A program made the translations under genes and the position numbers. Positions 23,054-34,300 of a stretch of DNA of 64,000 nucleotides are shown piece by piece; positions within the stretch are counted from its first letter, which is position 1; each line of letters begins with the position of its first letter. The DNA is from Capsaspora owczarzaki ATCC 30864 (taxonomy: Eukaryota > Opisthokonta > Filasterea): the NCBI RefSeq assembly GCF_000151315.2, contig NW_011887293.1, positions 2,356,946-2,420,945 of the forward strand, in the 5' to 3' direction. Below the pieces are notes generated by a model. That model saw nothing but the letters and a program-made list of their open reading frames with translations, had not been told where the DNA came from and ran no database searches.

Positions 23054-25494
23054 TCATCCAGTTTGAGAGGCTTCTGGAGGTTCGGGAGCCGCCTTGCCAA
23101 GGCTGGGCGTGGCTGCAGCACCCTTTTTGACTTTTGGAGACTTGAGCCCCATTTGGCGGGTGGTTGCATTGAAGATGGAGCTGAACGCCAGCGCAATCAC
23201 CGTGCTCGTCATGCACACCACATTGTACGGCATGCTAAAGTCTGGGATGGGTAGGCTCACCAGCAGCGCATTTGTGTGCATTTGTCGAATGGGCGCAGAG
23301 CTGGATGCCGCTCGGAAGAAGATGGTCGCCGGTCTTAGCGTTGCAAGTTGGTGAGTCGTCGCCATCTCAGCTGTCATATAAAATCCAATGGCAGTCTCAT
23401 TTTTCGGCAGCGGCTTACCCAATATCAAACCCACGACTGGCATCGGCTGGGTACTCGGTAAAGTGCAAAAATGCGCGGTCGCACGGAACGGAAATGATGG
23501 TAGTCGAGTTGGCGGGCAACACCAAGCTCAGCTCAATCACCGTGGGTCGGCCGCGTAGTTTGCTTGGGCGAATTGACTTTTGAACCAGAGCTGGATGACA
23601 CAAGCGCGAGTCGGTTCGAGTTTGTTGATGGATTCTCAAACAAGCCACTCACCCGCGGAATGCGACCTTACCTGTCAAATTTGCCATCCCGTTGACACTG
23701 TAGGTCGTTACCTCCAAGCCATACGAGTACAGCGGCAAAAACCAGGGCACAACGTCTTGGTACAAGACTGAAAGTGGTGCAGAATCGAGATTGCTCAGCT
23801 GCGTGACCAAGTGACCCGGGCTGTTCACCGACCCACGGAGAAAGCGCTGAGTGCGGATGGGGACGGGAAGCGAGACTATGGACAAGCAGGCATTATTTAG
23901 TGTTTAACAAAACCAAAAGAAGACAAAAAGCTCTGGAATGAATCGACCTGATTTTCACAAATACCTACCCCATGCGTTCGCATTGACCACGATGCGTTCT
24001 TGGAAGGCTTTGGCAAGGAAACTCGCTCCAGACACGTTGAAAGTAGAGGACACAATCGAAGATCTGGCAGCAGGACAAGCGCGAATGTTACTCGCGTTGG
24101 ACAGAGCAAACAATTTGGACCGGCTTGGATCAATGACAGCTAGAAGCGTTTGCTCGAGCGTGAGTCGACGCTGAGTGCACGCAGTATTCTACAACAAATC
24201 AACCATCGGAAGCAAATGAGCCAATGACCGACCCGAAAAACGAACACAACCCATCAAAAACAAGGGAAAGCCCATCCCGTCGACAAACCAAGCAAGCCGT
24301 GGACAGTTCAACGCTTATGGAAGTGTATAGCGTGTCGACAACCGGAATACCGCTAATCAAGGATGCGAGACTAGCCTGGCACACACACGCACACGCACAC
24401 AAAGCAACAAAAAACAAAAGTGAAAACAACAACAAAATTTAAAAACAAACAAACGTGAACAAAGCTCGACAAGCAAAAAAGAGAACACGTCCTGGCATCA
24501 TACCTGTGAGCGACAGGGAAGCAGTTTTCGCCATGGTGTCAAATTCTCCGTGCACACTGTCTCATGCGACAACACACCACGCAGCGTCCGAATGTCTTGA
24601 CCGAACTTTGTTGACGCGTGCGAGAGGACAGCGGGTGTGTGTGTGATTGACTCATCGATAGAGTTGAGCGATGCACAAAGCAGTCCTGCAAGTGCGTTTC
24701 TGAGGTAGGCCCATCGCTGGTTGACGATGCTACGTGAAAACAGAGCGGCGGATTTCAAACCAAATTTCACAAGCAGCAAGCCAAAGACAGCGTTGAGCGG
24801 GGTTTCAAAGCGATGCGGACGCGCAGAGGCGGCAATCTGTTCCCCAATCCATGCTTTACCTGTCCTGCTGAGGGGTAGAAAGGTTGGCTGAGACATAAAA
24901 GCTGGCTTGGAGCTCTGCGCTGGGAGCAAACAGTGGCGAGTGATTGGCCTCCAGTCCCCAGTTGTCAAACTGCCAGCGCCCCTGGGTAAATCCAAGTCTC
25001 AGGGATTGGACTCCCAGCGTATGAGCAATCTGCCCAACGACACGCGGAAACGCAGAGTAATCATCGACCAGCTCGGCGCTCTCTGCCTCTGAATCTGAGG
25101 AGCGGCTTGGCAGCAATGCATCGCTCGAGGCGGCTTCTCCTTGGCTCGACCGCTGGGTAGATGTACTCGTCGCAGTATCACTCTCGTAGCGCATTTGGTT
25201 GAGTTTGGCTCCTGCTTGGCTGGCATCATCGTCCTCGTTTGCAAAGTGGTTGTGCGTCAGAGTGAAGTGAAATTTGGCTGCGACAGCGCGCTGACCAGAC
25301 GACTCTTGCGCGGTCAAGTCATGCAGCACAAGCTCTTCGTCAAACGTGTCGGCAGCCAGTCGCCCTCCGCGGGGTGCTGCACGCGCCACGGCAATCGACA
25401 ACGACAGCAGCACCAGCAGCATTGACGCCAATGCGAATCCAGCAATTGTCAGTCTCGGCCAGCCAGCGAAGGTGCGCTGCTCAGTCAACCGCAT
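23054..25494 (-). CDS. PIGT: GPI transamidase subunit PIG-T (Gpi16)
   Basis: PIG-T stabilises the GPI transamidase, which attaches completed GPI anchors to proteins in the ER. Seven exons join in frame: 25494-24860, 24729-24504, 24375-24289, 24188-23969, 23875-23672, 23590-23419 and 23333-23054, giving 607 aa against about 580 in human. After a signal peptide (ASMLLVLLSLSIAVARA) come the family segments RLGFTQGRWQFDNWG, NQRWAYLRNALAGLLCASLN, TVCTENLTPWRKLLPC, DVVPWFLPLYSYGLEV and LHFTEYPADASRGFDIG. The membrane-proximal LPIPDFSMPYNVVCMTSTV then leads into the single C-terminal transmembrane helix and a short basic tail. Several N-glycosylation sequons are visible. The third donor (GTTTGT) is the least certain junction. 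Confidence 0.95.
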
Positions 25495-25911
25495 CTCAGT
25501 CCTCCCTTTGCGAAACGACACTATGAACAACAACAACAGCGATTAAAACAAGGGAAATCTCAGAAAATGGAGCGGATGTCTGAGATGTTCAGAGTTCCCA
25601 CACAAGGGAGTGAAACAGCGACTGAGCGCGAATCCAGCATACAGAATGTTACGTGTGACTTCTGGCATCATACAATCGTGTGAAATGGTGAGGAATTCGG
25701 TCGAAATTTATGCTAGATGTATTCAACAGGCTACAACATCGCGTGTCAAAGAACAACAAAATTGCCGCTCAAGCACTGTCGCAGTTTGCGTGTGCATAGC
25801 CCAGTCCTGTGCCTTCATAGTTTCACACTTTGTTGAAACATGGCCAGCTCGTGGCGGGTTTGGCAACTTCTTCCGTCGATATCCTTGGTGCTTGCGGTTT
25901 GCAGCGGAACG

Positions 25912-26181
25912 TCACTCCCATCGTGCGGTGATTGTTCCGCAACGAGGCTCGACAAATTGCTGGCAGGCGTAATCTTCGCCAAACCTCTTGGCTAGCGAGG
26001 CACGCATGCGGGCTTCGACCATAAAGCTGGTTTTGGCGTCGACATCATCGAGCTTCTTGCTGACATCAGTCCTGAGGCTCTCGATCTGCTGGGTCAAGTT
26101 TGTCTTCTGCTCCTCGAAGAGAGCTTTGATTTCTTCCAAAGTTGCCATGTCAAACTGCCGAATAATCGGAATTAGTGCCAT
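25912..26181 (-). CDS. Small coiled-coil hypothetical protein
   Basis: An 89-codon frame with ATG at 26181-26179; a second Met lies 11 residues in. The sequence is strongly heptad-like (MATLEEIKALFEEQKTNL, then QQIESLRTDVSKKLDDVDAK) and ends without a membrane segment. I do not recognise a family. It may be complete or the first exon of a longer gene, although no good donor was found. Confidence 0.45.
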   Translation of the reverse strand: MALIPIIRQFDMATLEEIKALFEEQKTNLTQQIESLRTDVSKKLDDVDAKTSFMVEARMRASLAKRFGEDYACQQFVEPRCGTITARWE

Positions 26182-29044
26182 TTTTTGCCTTCCAAAACGA
26201 AAAGACCACTCCTCATTTTTTTTTTTTCAGTTCCGACGCTTCCTCCACCCTCTCCAAGAGCTTCCTGCGCCTCACCGTTTGTGCGGTGGTTGTAATTGAC
26301 AAACCTGCTAATCGTGGGTCGTGGAGCAGTTGTGCAGTGACACTTGAATTGGGAAAAGTAGTTAAAAAAAAAAAGGAAAAAAAAAAAAAGAAAACAAAGA
26401 AAAAAAAAAAAGAAGACTGGGCGAATTAGAAACTGTTATTTTGTAATTATTATAATGATTATTATTATTCTTATTCATATTTCACAGACTTTGCACTGAT
26501 TTAGGACCTTCCGATCAAAGATTGTTGGGTTTGTTGTGCAAGTCGAGCTAGAGTTTCGAGCGAAAAAGCGCACAAAAGGCACCCGAATTATTCACCATGT
26601 TGGAAAACTGAATTCTCATCCAATCTGGCTCTTTCTCTCCCCTAAATCTAATCCATATAACACTGAGGATGAACATCAATCCAATCTCCAAGCGTCTACA
26701 GTATTTCCCAAACAAGACCTGAGTGACGGCATACAAGAAGCACGGGAAATTCCCTGTCTGGACGTTTCATCACCAAATGGCGCGATATCCACATCTTCAC
26801 AGAAAATATTGAAAAGCTAGTACTTCAAATCTAGTCCGACCCCCCCCCCCCATGAAAATCGTTTTGGAAACTTGTTTGATCAAGCAAACACAGCAAGTCA
26901 GGCGAGATGTAGCCAGAACCGCGTGACAGGCATGCTGCAGCCTCTTCCAGGGGTTCGGGAATGACTGGGCAGCAACGGATGCGGAGCTGCACTGCACTGG
27001 AGGTGGCGGCGACGTTGGCGGCATGCGGCGGCGTTGGCGGCATTTGGCGGCGTTTTGGCGGGGGTTTGAACCACTTCGTCGATTCCAACGCCTCCCAGCG
27101 TCCTGCACAAAGGTTCAATCTCCACATTGCATGAGACGAGCAAGGTGAATCGTGGGTGCGCGAACAGACAAGTTGAAAAGGCCGACCTGCGTTCGCCTCC
27201 ACAACCAGCTTCTACTTGCTTTCTTGAATCCAGACTTTCTGAACGCTGCAGCACCAGCAGAGCGACTCCGAGTGCGTCTGTCATGATTCCAACACATCAT
27301 CATCGCGTCTTTACGACAGGGCTACTGACGAATCCGGACCGGAAGCACGGGGAAAGGGAGGCTGCTGCCCAGGAACCAAAGACGGGCGGCCAAGTGGGTT
27401 TTGGCGCGCGACTGCCGAGACGCATCACGAGCAAAACGTCCCCGTACAAGCGGTAAAACGCGGGAAATCGAGACCTCGGACACTCTCCAATGCAGTCCCA
27501 TCCTTCAGCGATTTGAAATCGGCCGCCAAGGCCCGTGGAGTGGAAGGCGACTTTAACATTGCGCGTTTTTGTCTTCTCTGTCCGAACGTAACGAAACCAC
27601 TTTTTACCACACAATTTCAGCAACAACAACATCGACCCGTGCCGAAACATCAACCCAAAAACACCATTCATACAAACAGAAAGATTCAACTCGACCTCGT
27701 TCGTCGCGTCATACAGGCGGAATCGAGCAGTCTTTCTCTTTGCGTTGACTGCAAAACGAAACGACGCGCGCAAACCACCGACCTGAGACGACCACGCGTG
27801 GACGATGATTGCAGATATCATTCTGAGCGCGTAAGAGTTACCAATGGATTTGGGTGGCGAGAGTGAGCGAGCGAGCAAGCGCGAGAGAGAGAGAGAGGTC
27901 ATTGTGCTAGCTCACCTTCGCTGACTCACTTGCTGAACAGGACACTCATTGCCAACGCAGGCGCCATCTTGAACTTTAAGCTGTAAAGCCTTCTGAGAGT
28001 CTGCTTCGTTGATGAAGAGTGATTCCGTGGAGCGAGGACAACGGGGAAGTGTGGAGGTCACTTCACCTCTGTGCTCAGGGCTTTGTGCTTAACATGATGG
28101 TTGGTTCCTCAAAGCCTCACTCGAGTGCAACCAATGTTGGATTTTGATTGGATGGCGAACAGAACGAAAAAGCAGCCCGACATTGATTCATTCGAGCAAG
28201 TTGATCAGAACGCCAACAAGGAATCGTTAGGTGAGAGGATGTTTCAAGAATTTGAGCGACAAGAGAGCGAATCTCGCTTGGTACCAACGAGCGTCGTTGA
28301 ACAACAATTCAAGAGAGCATGCACAAAGAGTACTCACTTGTTGATTGGTGGCTGGACCAGCTGAACGTTTCCGCGAATTTTTGCTCAATCTTCGCTACTT
28401 GCGAATCTTTATTGGCGTGTGGAATCTAGTGGTCATCTTCTTGATGCTCGTGTACGTGATTGTTTCCTTGCTCTGGCAATGAGCAATGTTGAGTCGTTTG
28501 TTTGCAGTGGATGGTGGTATTGTAGTGACTGACCACTCAACACGCTTGCTTTTGAATCTGGCAGGTTTTTCAGCGCTTAAATGCATGTGCTGTTTTTCTG
28601 CTGTTCGCTTTGTTTTATTGCGCTTTGTGTTTGTGACGAGTGTTGATATTTGTGGTGTTGCTTCCCAGCAAATCCATCTCGATCGGTCATTGTACTACAG
28701 CCTTGTCAGGTTTTACTCCATCCATTGATTGCACCGAGCGTGTTACGACCTGACCGCAACATCGCCCGCATCATTACTGAAGAACAGATGCACTAGAGAA
28801 GGTTTGTCTCATGTACTCGGGAGCTGAGCGAGCCCAATTGCGCTGCTCAGAATCGCCCCTTTGTCTGTGATTATTTCTTTTCGTTTCTTTTCGTTTTGGG
28901 GTTTTTGGCGATATTTGCTGTTTTGCATGTATTCCATCCCAAGTCCAAAAACCTCACTCTTCTTCTATACGTTTTCTCAGTTTCTTGTTTCGAAATCCAG
29001 CTCCCAATTTTGTTCTTCTGAATTCTTATTTCCGCACCTTCACA
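26182..29044. other. Long gene-poor interval
   Basis: About 2.9 kb without a gene I can support. It contains an A/T-rich part (26350-26480); a GC-rich segment with a GGCGGCGTT/TTTGGCGG repeat (27000-27065); a minus-strand open frame of 200 codons (27300-27902) that is not protein-like; and a plus-strand frame at 28101-28364 that is hydrophilic and weakly coding-like but matches nothing I know. The promoter of the downstream dehydrogenase is in the last few hundred bases. Confidence 0.4.
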
Positions 29045-29998
29045 ATGCAAAATTCCGCACTTGCAGGAAAGTCCGCGCTCGTCATTGGCGGCACGAATGG
29101 CATTGGCCGTGGCATGGCCGAGTGGCTGGCACAGCAGGGCGCCTCGGTGACGGTTGCCGGGCGGAGCGCCGAGCGGGGTCGCGAGGTTGTCGAGCAGATG
29201 CAGCAATCTCACTCGTCCAGCACGACTGCCGGCGCTGGGGCTGCAACGACCTCGGCTGGCTCGAGTGCTCCGACGTACGCGTTTGCTCCAATCAATGCAC
29301 AGTCCATTGCGGACGTGGGCAAGTTCTGCGCAGAGTACCTCAGAACGCACGACCGACTCGACTACCTGGTGCTCACTGCGGGCATTGCGACCATGCAAGG
29401 GCGAACCGAGACCGACGAGGGCATCGACCAGAAGCTGGCCATTCACTACTATGGCCGCGTTGCTGCCATCCAGGGTCTGTTGCCGCTGCTCGAGGGCACC
29501 GCCAAGCAGCCAAACGCCGACGTGCGTGTCCTCTCGGTGTTCTCGGCGGGCGTGCACTCGGCGTATGCCAATTACCGCACCGATCCGGAAGTCCGCGAGT
29601 ACTCGCTCCAGCACGCTGCCAACGCTGCTGGATTTTACAACGACCTTGCGTTGGACGCGTTGTCGCGCGAACACCCGACGGTGACGTTCGCGCATGCTGC
29701 GCCGGGCTTTGTCTCGACCGCCTGGGGCACCGAGCTCAACCCAATTTTGCGCGGAGTTGTCCGAGCGATTCAACTGTTTGCCAAGAGCCCAGAAAAGTGC
29801 GCCCAGCTGATTGGTGCCGCGCTCATCGCGCCAGAGCTCAAGGGCGGCTTCCACCTCGTCAACCCGAACGGCAAGCCCGCCAAGCGGACTCCTCAGCACG
29901 ACGAAGCCCGTGACTTTGTTTGGCAGAACACCAAGGAGATTCTTGCCAGAGCGTCAGCTGCTGGTATTGCAGCGAATGCCGCCAAGGGCAAGAAGTAA
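29045..29998 (+). CDS. Short-chain dehydrogenase/reductase-like protein, atypical active site
   Basis: An NAD(P)-binding Rossmann protein of the SDR superfamily, 317 aa and intronless, with ATG at 29045 in a good context. The cofactor-binding glycine motif is GGTNGIGRG at about residue 17. DYLVLTAGIATM stands where the NAG strand would be, and VLSVFSAGVHSAY supplies the active-site serine strand. PGFVSTAWGTE follows. The canonical YxxxK pair is not evident: the tyrosine after the serine strand reads YSLQHAANAAGFY with no lysine four residues on. A Ser/Ala/Gly-rich insert (QQSHSSSTTAGAGAATTSAG) lies after the first helix. It may be a divergent fungal-type SDR with changed chemistry or an inactive member. 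The substrate is unknown. Confidence 0.85.
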   Translation: MQNSALAGKSALVIGGTNGIGRGMAEWLAQQGASVTVAGRSAERGREVVEQMQQSHSSSTTAGAGAATTSAGSSAPTYAFAPINAQSIADVGKFCAEYLRTHDRLDYLVLTAGIATMQGRTETDEGIDQKLAIHYYGRVAAIQGLLPLLEGTAKQPNADVRVLSVFSAGVHSAYANYRTDPEVREYSLQHAANAAGFYNDLALDALSREHPTVTFAHAAPGFVSTAWGTELNPILRGVVRAIQLFAKSPEKCAQLIGAALIAPELKGGFHLVNPNGKPAKRTPQHDEARDFVWQNTKEILARASAAGIAANAAKGKK

Positions 29999-30681
29999 AA
30001 ACGAAAAAAAGAAAAAAAAAAAAACAAAGAAAAAAAAAAGCTGTCGTTGAAGCTCACTGCGCGAGTCTTCCATGGATTGTTGATAGCGAGAGGTGTTGTT
30101 GTTTTGATTTTTATGTGGCTTTTGGCAGGATGCTTGGTACTTTGTGCTTTGCACAGGTGTTTTGTTGATGTTTTTCGTTGTCGTTGAATTTTGATTTCGA
30201 TTCTCGTTCTTTAGCGGCTGCACAGTGTCCGAGAGTGTTCCACGAAGTGTTTTGTCACTTCAGACCAAGCAACAGCCTTATGCGCCTTGTGTTGCCTCCA
30301 TCGCATCGTGGTCTGAGACAGCAAGAAGTCCAGATTTGCAATGGGACTTTCACTCCTCTCGCCGCCCTAATCCCCGCCGCCCCAATTTATTCCTATTTCT
30401 CTGAATGCATGACTTTTTCTTTTCCCGCTTCGCTTCCCGCCGAGCGTTGTTGCTTTTTCAACCATCGATTTACAAATCCAACTCGATTCTATTCTTTTTT
30501 TTTTTTCTTTTTTCTTTCTTTTGGTGAGTTTTTTTTTTTTTTTTTTTTTTTTTTTCTCGCTGCAATGCATTTTCGCTGGCTCTCCGTTTTTATCGGTCGT
30601 TCGTTCCACAATGACTTTGCTCAAAGAGCGAGCGAGCGAGAGAGAAAGACACACACATACAGAGAGTGTGTGGCTGTGCGT

Positions 30682-30719
<38 letters not shown>

Positions 30720-31367
30720 GAGAGAGTCGGCCCGCCACCCCACTCTGTTCCCATTTCGCCCTTTCCCCCCTATTGGCGTCGTTCACCCAAACACCGCTCC
30801 CTCGGCTCAAACACCAAGCTTGACCCTCTCACATTGCAACAGCGCGTTTGTTTCTGAGTGACCAATGCGTGTGGGGATGACCAACGCTCGTGTGTGTTTG
30901 TGTGGAGCTGCAGCTGCGGTATGAGAATGGAGGCAAATCAAGCGCCAAAAAGGTGATCCCCTCCACTCCACTCCACCCCATTTCTCTGCTGCTCTCCTTC
31001 AACATGCTCAACGCTGTGAAAGTCCGCTGAGCGTGTTTGAGTCACAGAACGAAGGACAACTCAAAGAAGAGCAAAAAAGCCAAAAAAGCAACATTGAAAA
31101 ACTAAAAAAAAAAAAAAAAAAAAAAAATCATTGAATTTTTTCATTAATTGGTGGAAAAAAAACAACAAAAAGCGTTGGTCGAGTGAATCGGTTTCGTAGC
31201 AGCTCGTCGTTTTTAGATGAATATTAACGCATACTCACTTGCTCACTATTTTTTAATTGACAGGCTAGCATCTCTCCTTTTTGATCTTCTTTCTTCTTGG
31301 TACACTCAGCATTTTTTTTCCCCCACCTCCCCCGCCTTCCTCCACACAGAGTCGGACTGCGCACAGA
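29999..31367. other. Intergenic region with low-complexity DNA
   Basis: It holds the 3' end of the dehydrogenase gene, T-runs (30496-30507, 30531-30555), a (GA)n microsatellite (about 30681-30726), an A24 run (31104-31127) and the promoter of the giant gene. No convincing coding frame. Confidence 0.5.
30681..30726. repeat. (GA)n microsatellite
   Basis: Near-perfect GA dinucleotide run of about 46 bases with one interruption (GGG) near 30708. Confidence 0.9.
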
Positions 31368-34300
31368 ATGCCCCTCGCTGCGCAGTGGCACACTCGGTCG
31401 CGAGCGCTGGCTGCTGGATTGTCCATGCGTCTGCTGCTGCTGCTGCTGGTGCTGGCGCTGATCTTTGCTGCCTCACCAGCCAACGCCGCAGTCAACACGC
31501 TCTGCACAGACTGCAGTAAGTCCTTGCTTCTTGGTCTTTCTGCGCTGACCTGTCCAACGCAATGCGTCGGTGGCATCGGGCGTTTGCCGAATTCTTTCCT
31601 TGCTTTCCTTGTGTTCGCTGCACACTCGTACCCCCTCTCAACCCCTCCACAAAAATAACCACCCTTCACACACACACAGACGCATTGCCTACGGCACGCC
31701 GGCGGACCAGCACGAGTGCTGCGTCGCGGCAAACAATGCTCGATACACTTGCTACTGGAACGCCCCAAACCAGATTCGGGCGTCCTGGATTACTTTGCCA
31801 ACTTTGATGTGACGCTCATGGAGTCTGCCTGCCAGCCCTTCCGAGTGAACTGGCAGGACCAGAGCGGAAACATTGCCGTCGGCCAGCCCGTTTCGCAGTC
31901 GTCCGTCATCCAAGGCCGCGGAGCGTCCCAGGCCGTCGACGGCTTCACCTCTGCGTCCTCTTACACGTACACGGCGCTGGACACGAACGCGTGGTGGCGA
32001 CTCGATCTCGATTCGCCCGCCACCGTCAAGTCTGTCGTCATTTTCAACATTCTGGACAACAGCTGCTGCACTGGCTGCACTGTTCGTGCGTGCCAGCAGC
32101 GTCTTGTGCCCTTCACCGTGACTGCTCTCACTGCGGACGGTTCCACCCTGGCATCACAAACGTTTGCTTCCGTCCAAGCCACGTACAACTGGATGCCGAC
32201 TGGCGCCATTCCGCTGAACAACGTCGACCACATTGTCATCTCGGCACCTGGCCGCCAGACGTACCTGCATCTCAGCGAAGTCCAGGTGTACGGCTACTTT
32301 GAAGCCCCGCTTGACGCTTTGACCAACGTGACCATGTGCACCCTGGTCAACGGCGTCCCCTCCGTCATGGCGCTCGGCTCCGAGGGTGGCTGGCAGCACT
32401 GCCAAATCGAGTGGACTGCCGGTGCCAACATGACGGTCGCGCTCACGCGCGGCTCGCAGACATCGCTGGCAGACGGTTGCAATCCCGACATTTACCTTCG
32501 TGCTGGTGTGGTCTCCACCTCCTCCAAGTACTACTCTCGTCAGCTTGCTGCCTTCTACTATGGCGCAGTGTCCACGCAAACTGTCACGCTCGGTCGCAGC
32601 ACGTACTGGTGGGCACCGCCTGCCGACTATGGCACGTGGTTTGTTTCCGTCTATGTGCCCCCGCTCAAGTTGGCCACGTCCACCTGCCGCGTCAGCGCCT
32701 TGGTGTCCTTCACCCCGCCAACCCCGACGCTGGTGGATTTCCGCTACGAGCTCACAGCAGGCCCCAGCACCGACACCAAGATTTTTGACGACGGCTTTGG
32801 CAGCGCCGACTACCCGGGCTCGCTCACTGGGCGGTATCTCATGGTGTCGGATGCCAATTCGATCATCACGCTGCAATTCTCGTCGTTTTGCACCGAGCGC
32901 CTTGGGCACGCTTGGAAGGACCGCGTTTGCTTGTACGACGGCAACTCGACTCAAGCGCGCTCGCTCGGCTGCGTGTCTGGCTGCGACGCCCATCCCGTTG
33001 GTAGTGACACGAGTCTCGTGAGCTCGTTGGTGGGCGTCGTGGGCTCTGATGGCCATTTCAACTCGAGCGTGTACGTCCGATCGTCCTCCAATGCCCTGCT
33101 TCTCACGTTCACGTCCGACGCCAACAACGAAATGGCTGGCTGGCTCGTGCAGGCCGAGCAGCAGGTCATGAACCTGACGCAGCGCTGCGTGCAGTGGTAC
33201 AACACCTCCGATCCATACTTTTCGTGGGTCAACGTTCCTGCTGGCACCCAGTTCCGCAACACGCCGTACGCAATCACCTACTCTGGCACTTGCAACGGCG
33301 CGGGCACCCATCCTTGCTCAGTGCTGGTCACCAGCGGCGATTACTACTCGGTCCAGTCCTGCTTTGGCGGCTCTTGCAACGCTGGCGCGTGCCAGGATCA
33401 ACCTGCGCTGACCATTTCCTCGCCCGTGCCCCAGCAGGCCGTGCTGCGTCCGCAAAACAGCGCCGTTTACTCGCTCCAGGTGCGGTACAATGTGGATTAT
33501 TTTGACGTCCCGCCAAACTATGTCTACCTCCGCGTCGACAGCTCCCCGTTCCGCGAGGCCATGGTGCAAACGCTCTCGGCCAAGGCCGGCTCCTTCCTTG
33601 CCGACCTCCTCCCTGGCCTTCACGATGTGACTGTTCAGCTTCGCGAGTATCGCGACAGTACAGTGATGCGCGTCTCCAAATCCGTCGAAGTGACTGTTCT
33701 GACCCCGTTCGTCACCATCTCCCATCCGATGCCCGGCACCGCCTTCAACCACTCGCGGCTCGAACCCGTTGCTATTGACGTGGTCTTTAACGTTGGCAAC
33801 GCCACCATCAGCGCCGAGGTGGCTCCTGCTGGCGTGTACGTGCAAGTCCTCGTCGACAGCACCACGGTGGCACAGCGCTTCAATGTCTCTGCTGGCACCC
33901 TGACCTTCCCGCCAAAGCTCGTCGTGTCTGGCCTGGCTCCTCGCTCAACCAATTATCTGCTCACCGTGCAGGTCCGCCAGCTCGATCCAGCAACGCTGGT
34001 CGACACGCTGATTGCTTGGGCCGACGTGGATGTTGGCGTCGTCCCCGTGGTTGTTCCGGGCTGCACGTACCCGCTCGCGGATAATTTCGACCCCCTGGCC
34101 AACTCAAACACTGTGCCCTGCACCATTCCGGCGATTGTGGGCTGCTCCGACCCGACTGCTGCCAACTACAACCGCACTGCCGAAGTCGCCGGCCGCGGCA
34201 CCTCTGAAGCATGCACCCCGCGTCATGCGACGCTCGGATGGCCCTGCTGCATCCCGCGTCCACTCAACCCCAACTACAACCTCAATCCGATCCCCGGTTG

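Noticed and set aside
24860-24995. Open frame reading through the first PIGT donor
   Set aside because: The spliced junction rebuilds the conserved PIG-T segment before NQRWAYLRNAL. The read-through sequence is intron.
27300-27902. Minus-strand open frame of 200 codons
   Set aside because: No recognisable domain, unusual codon use, and it ends in a GA-rich low-complexity start region. Too weak to list as a gene.
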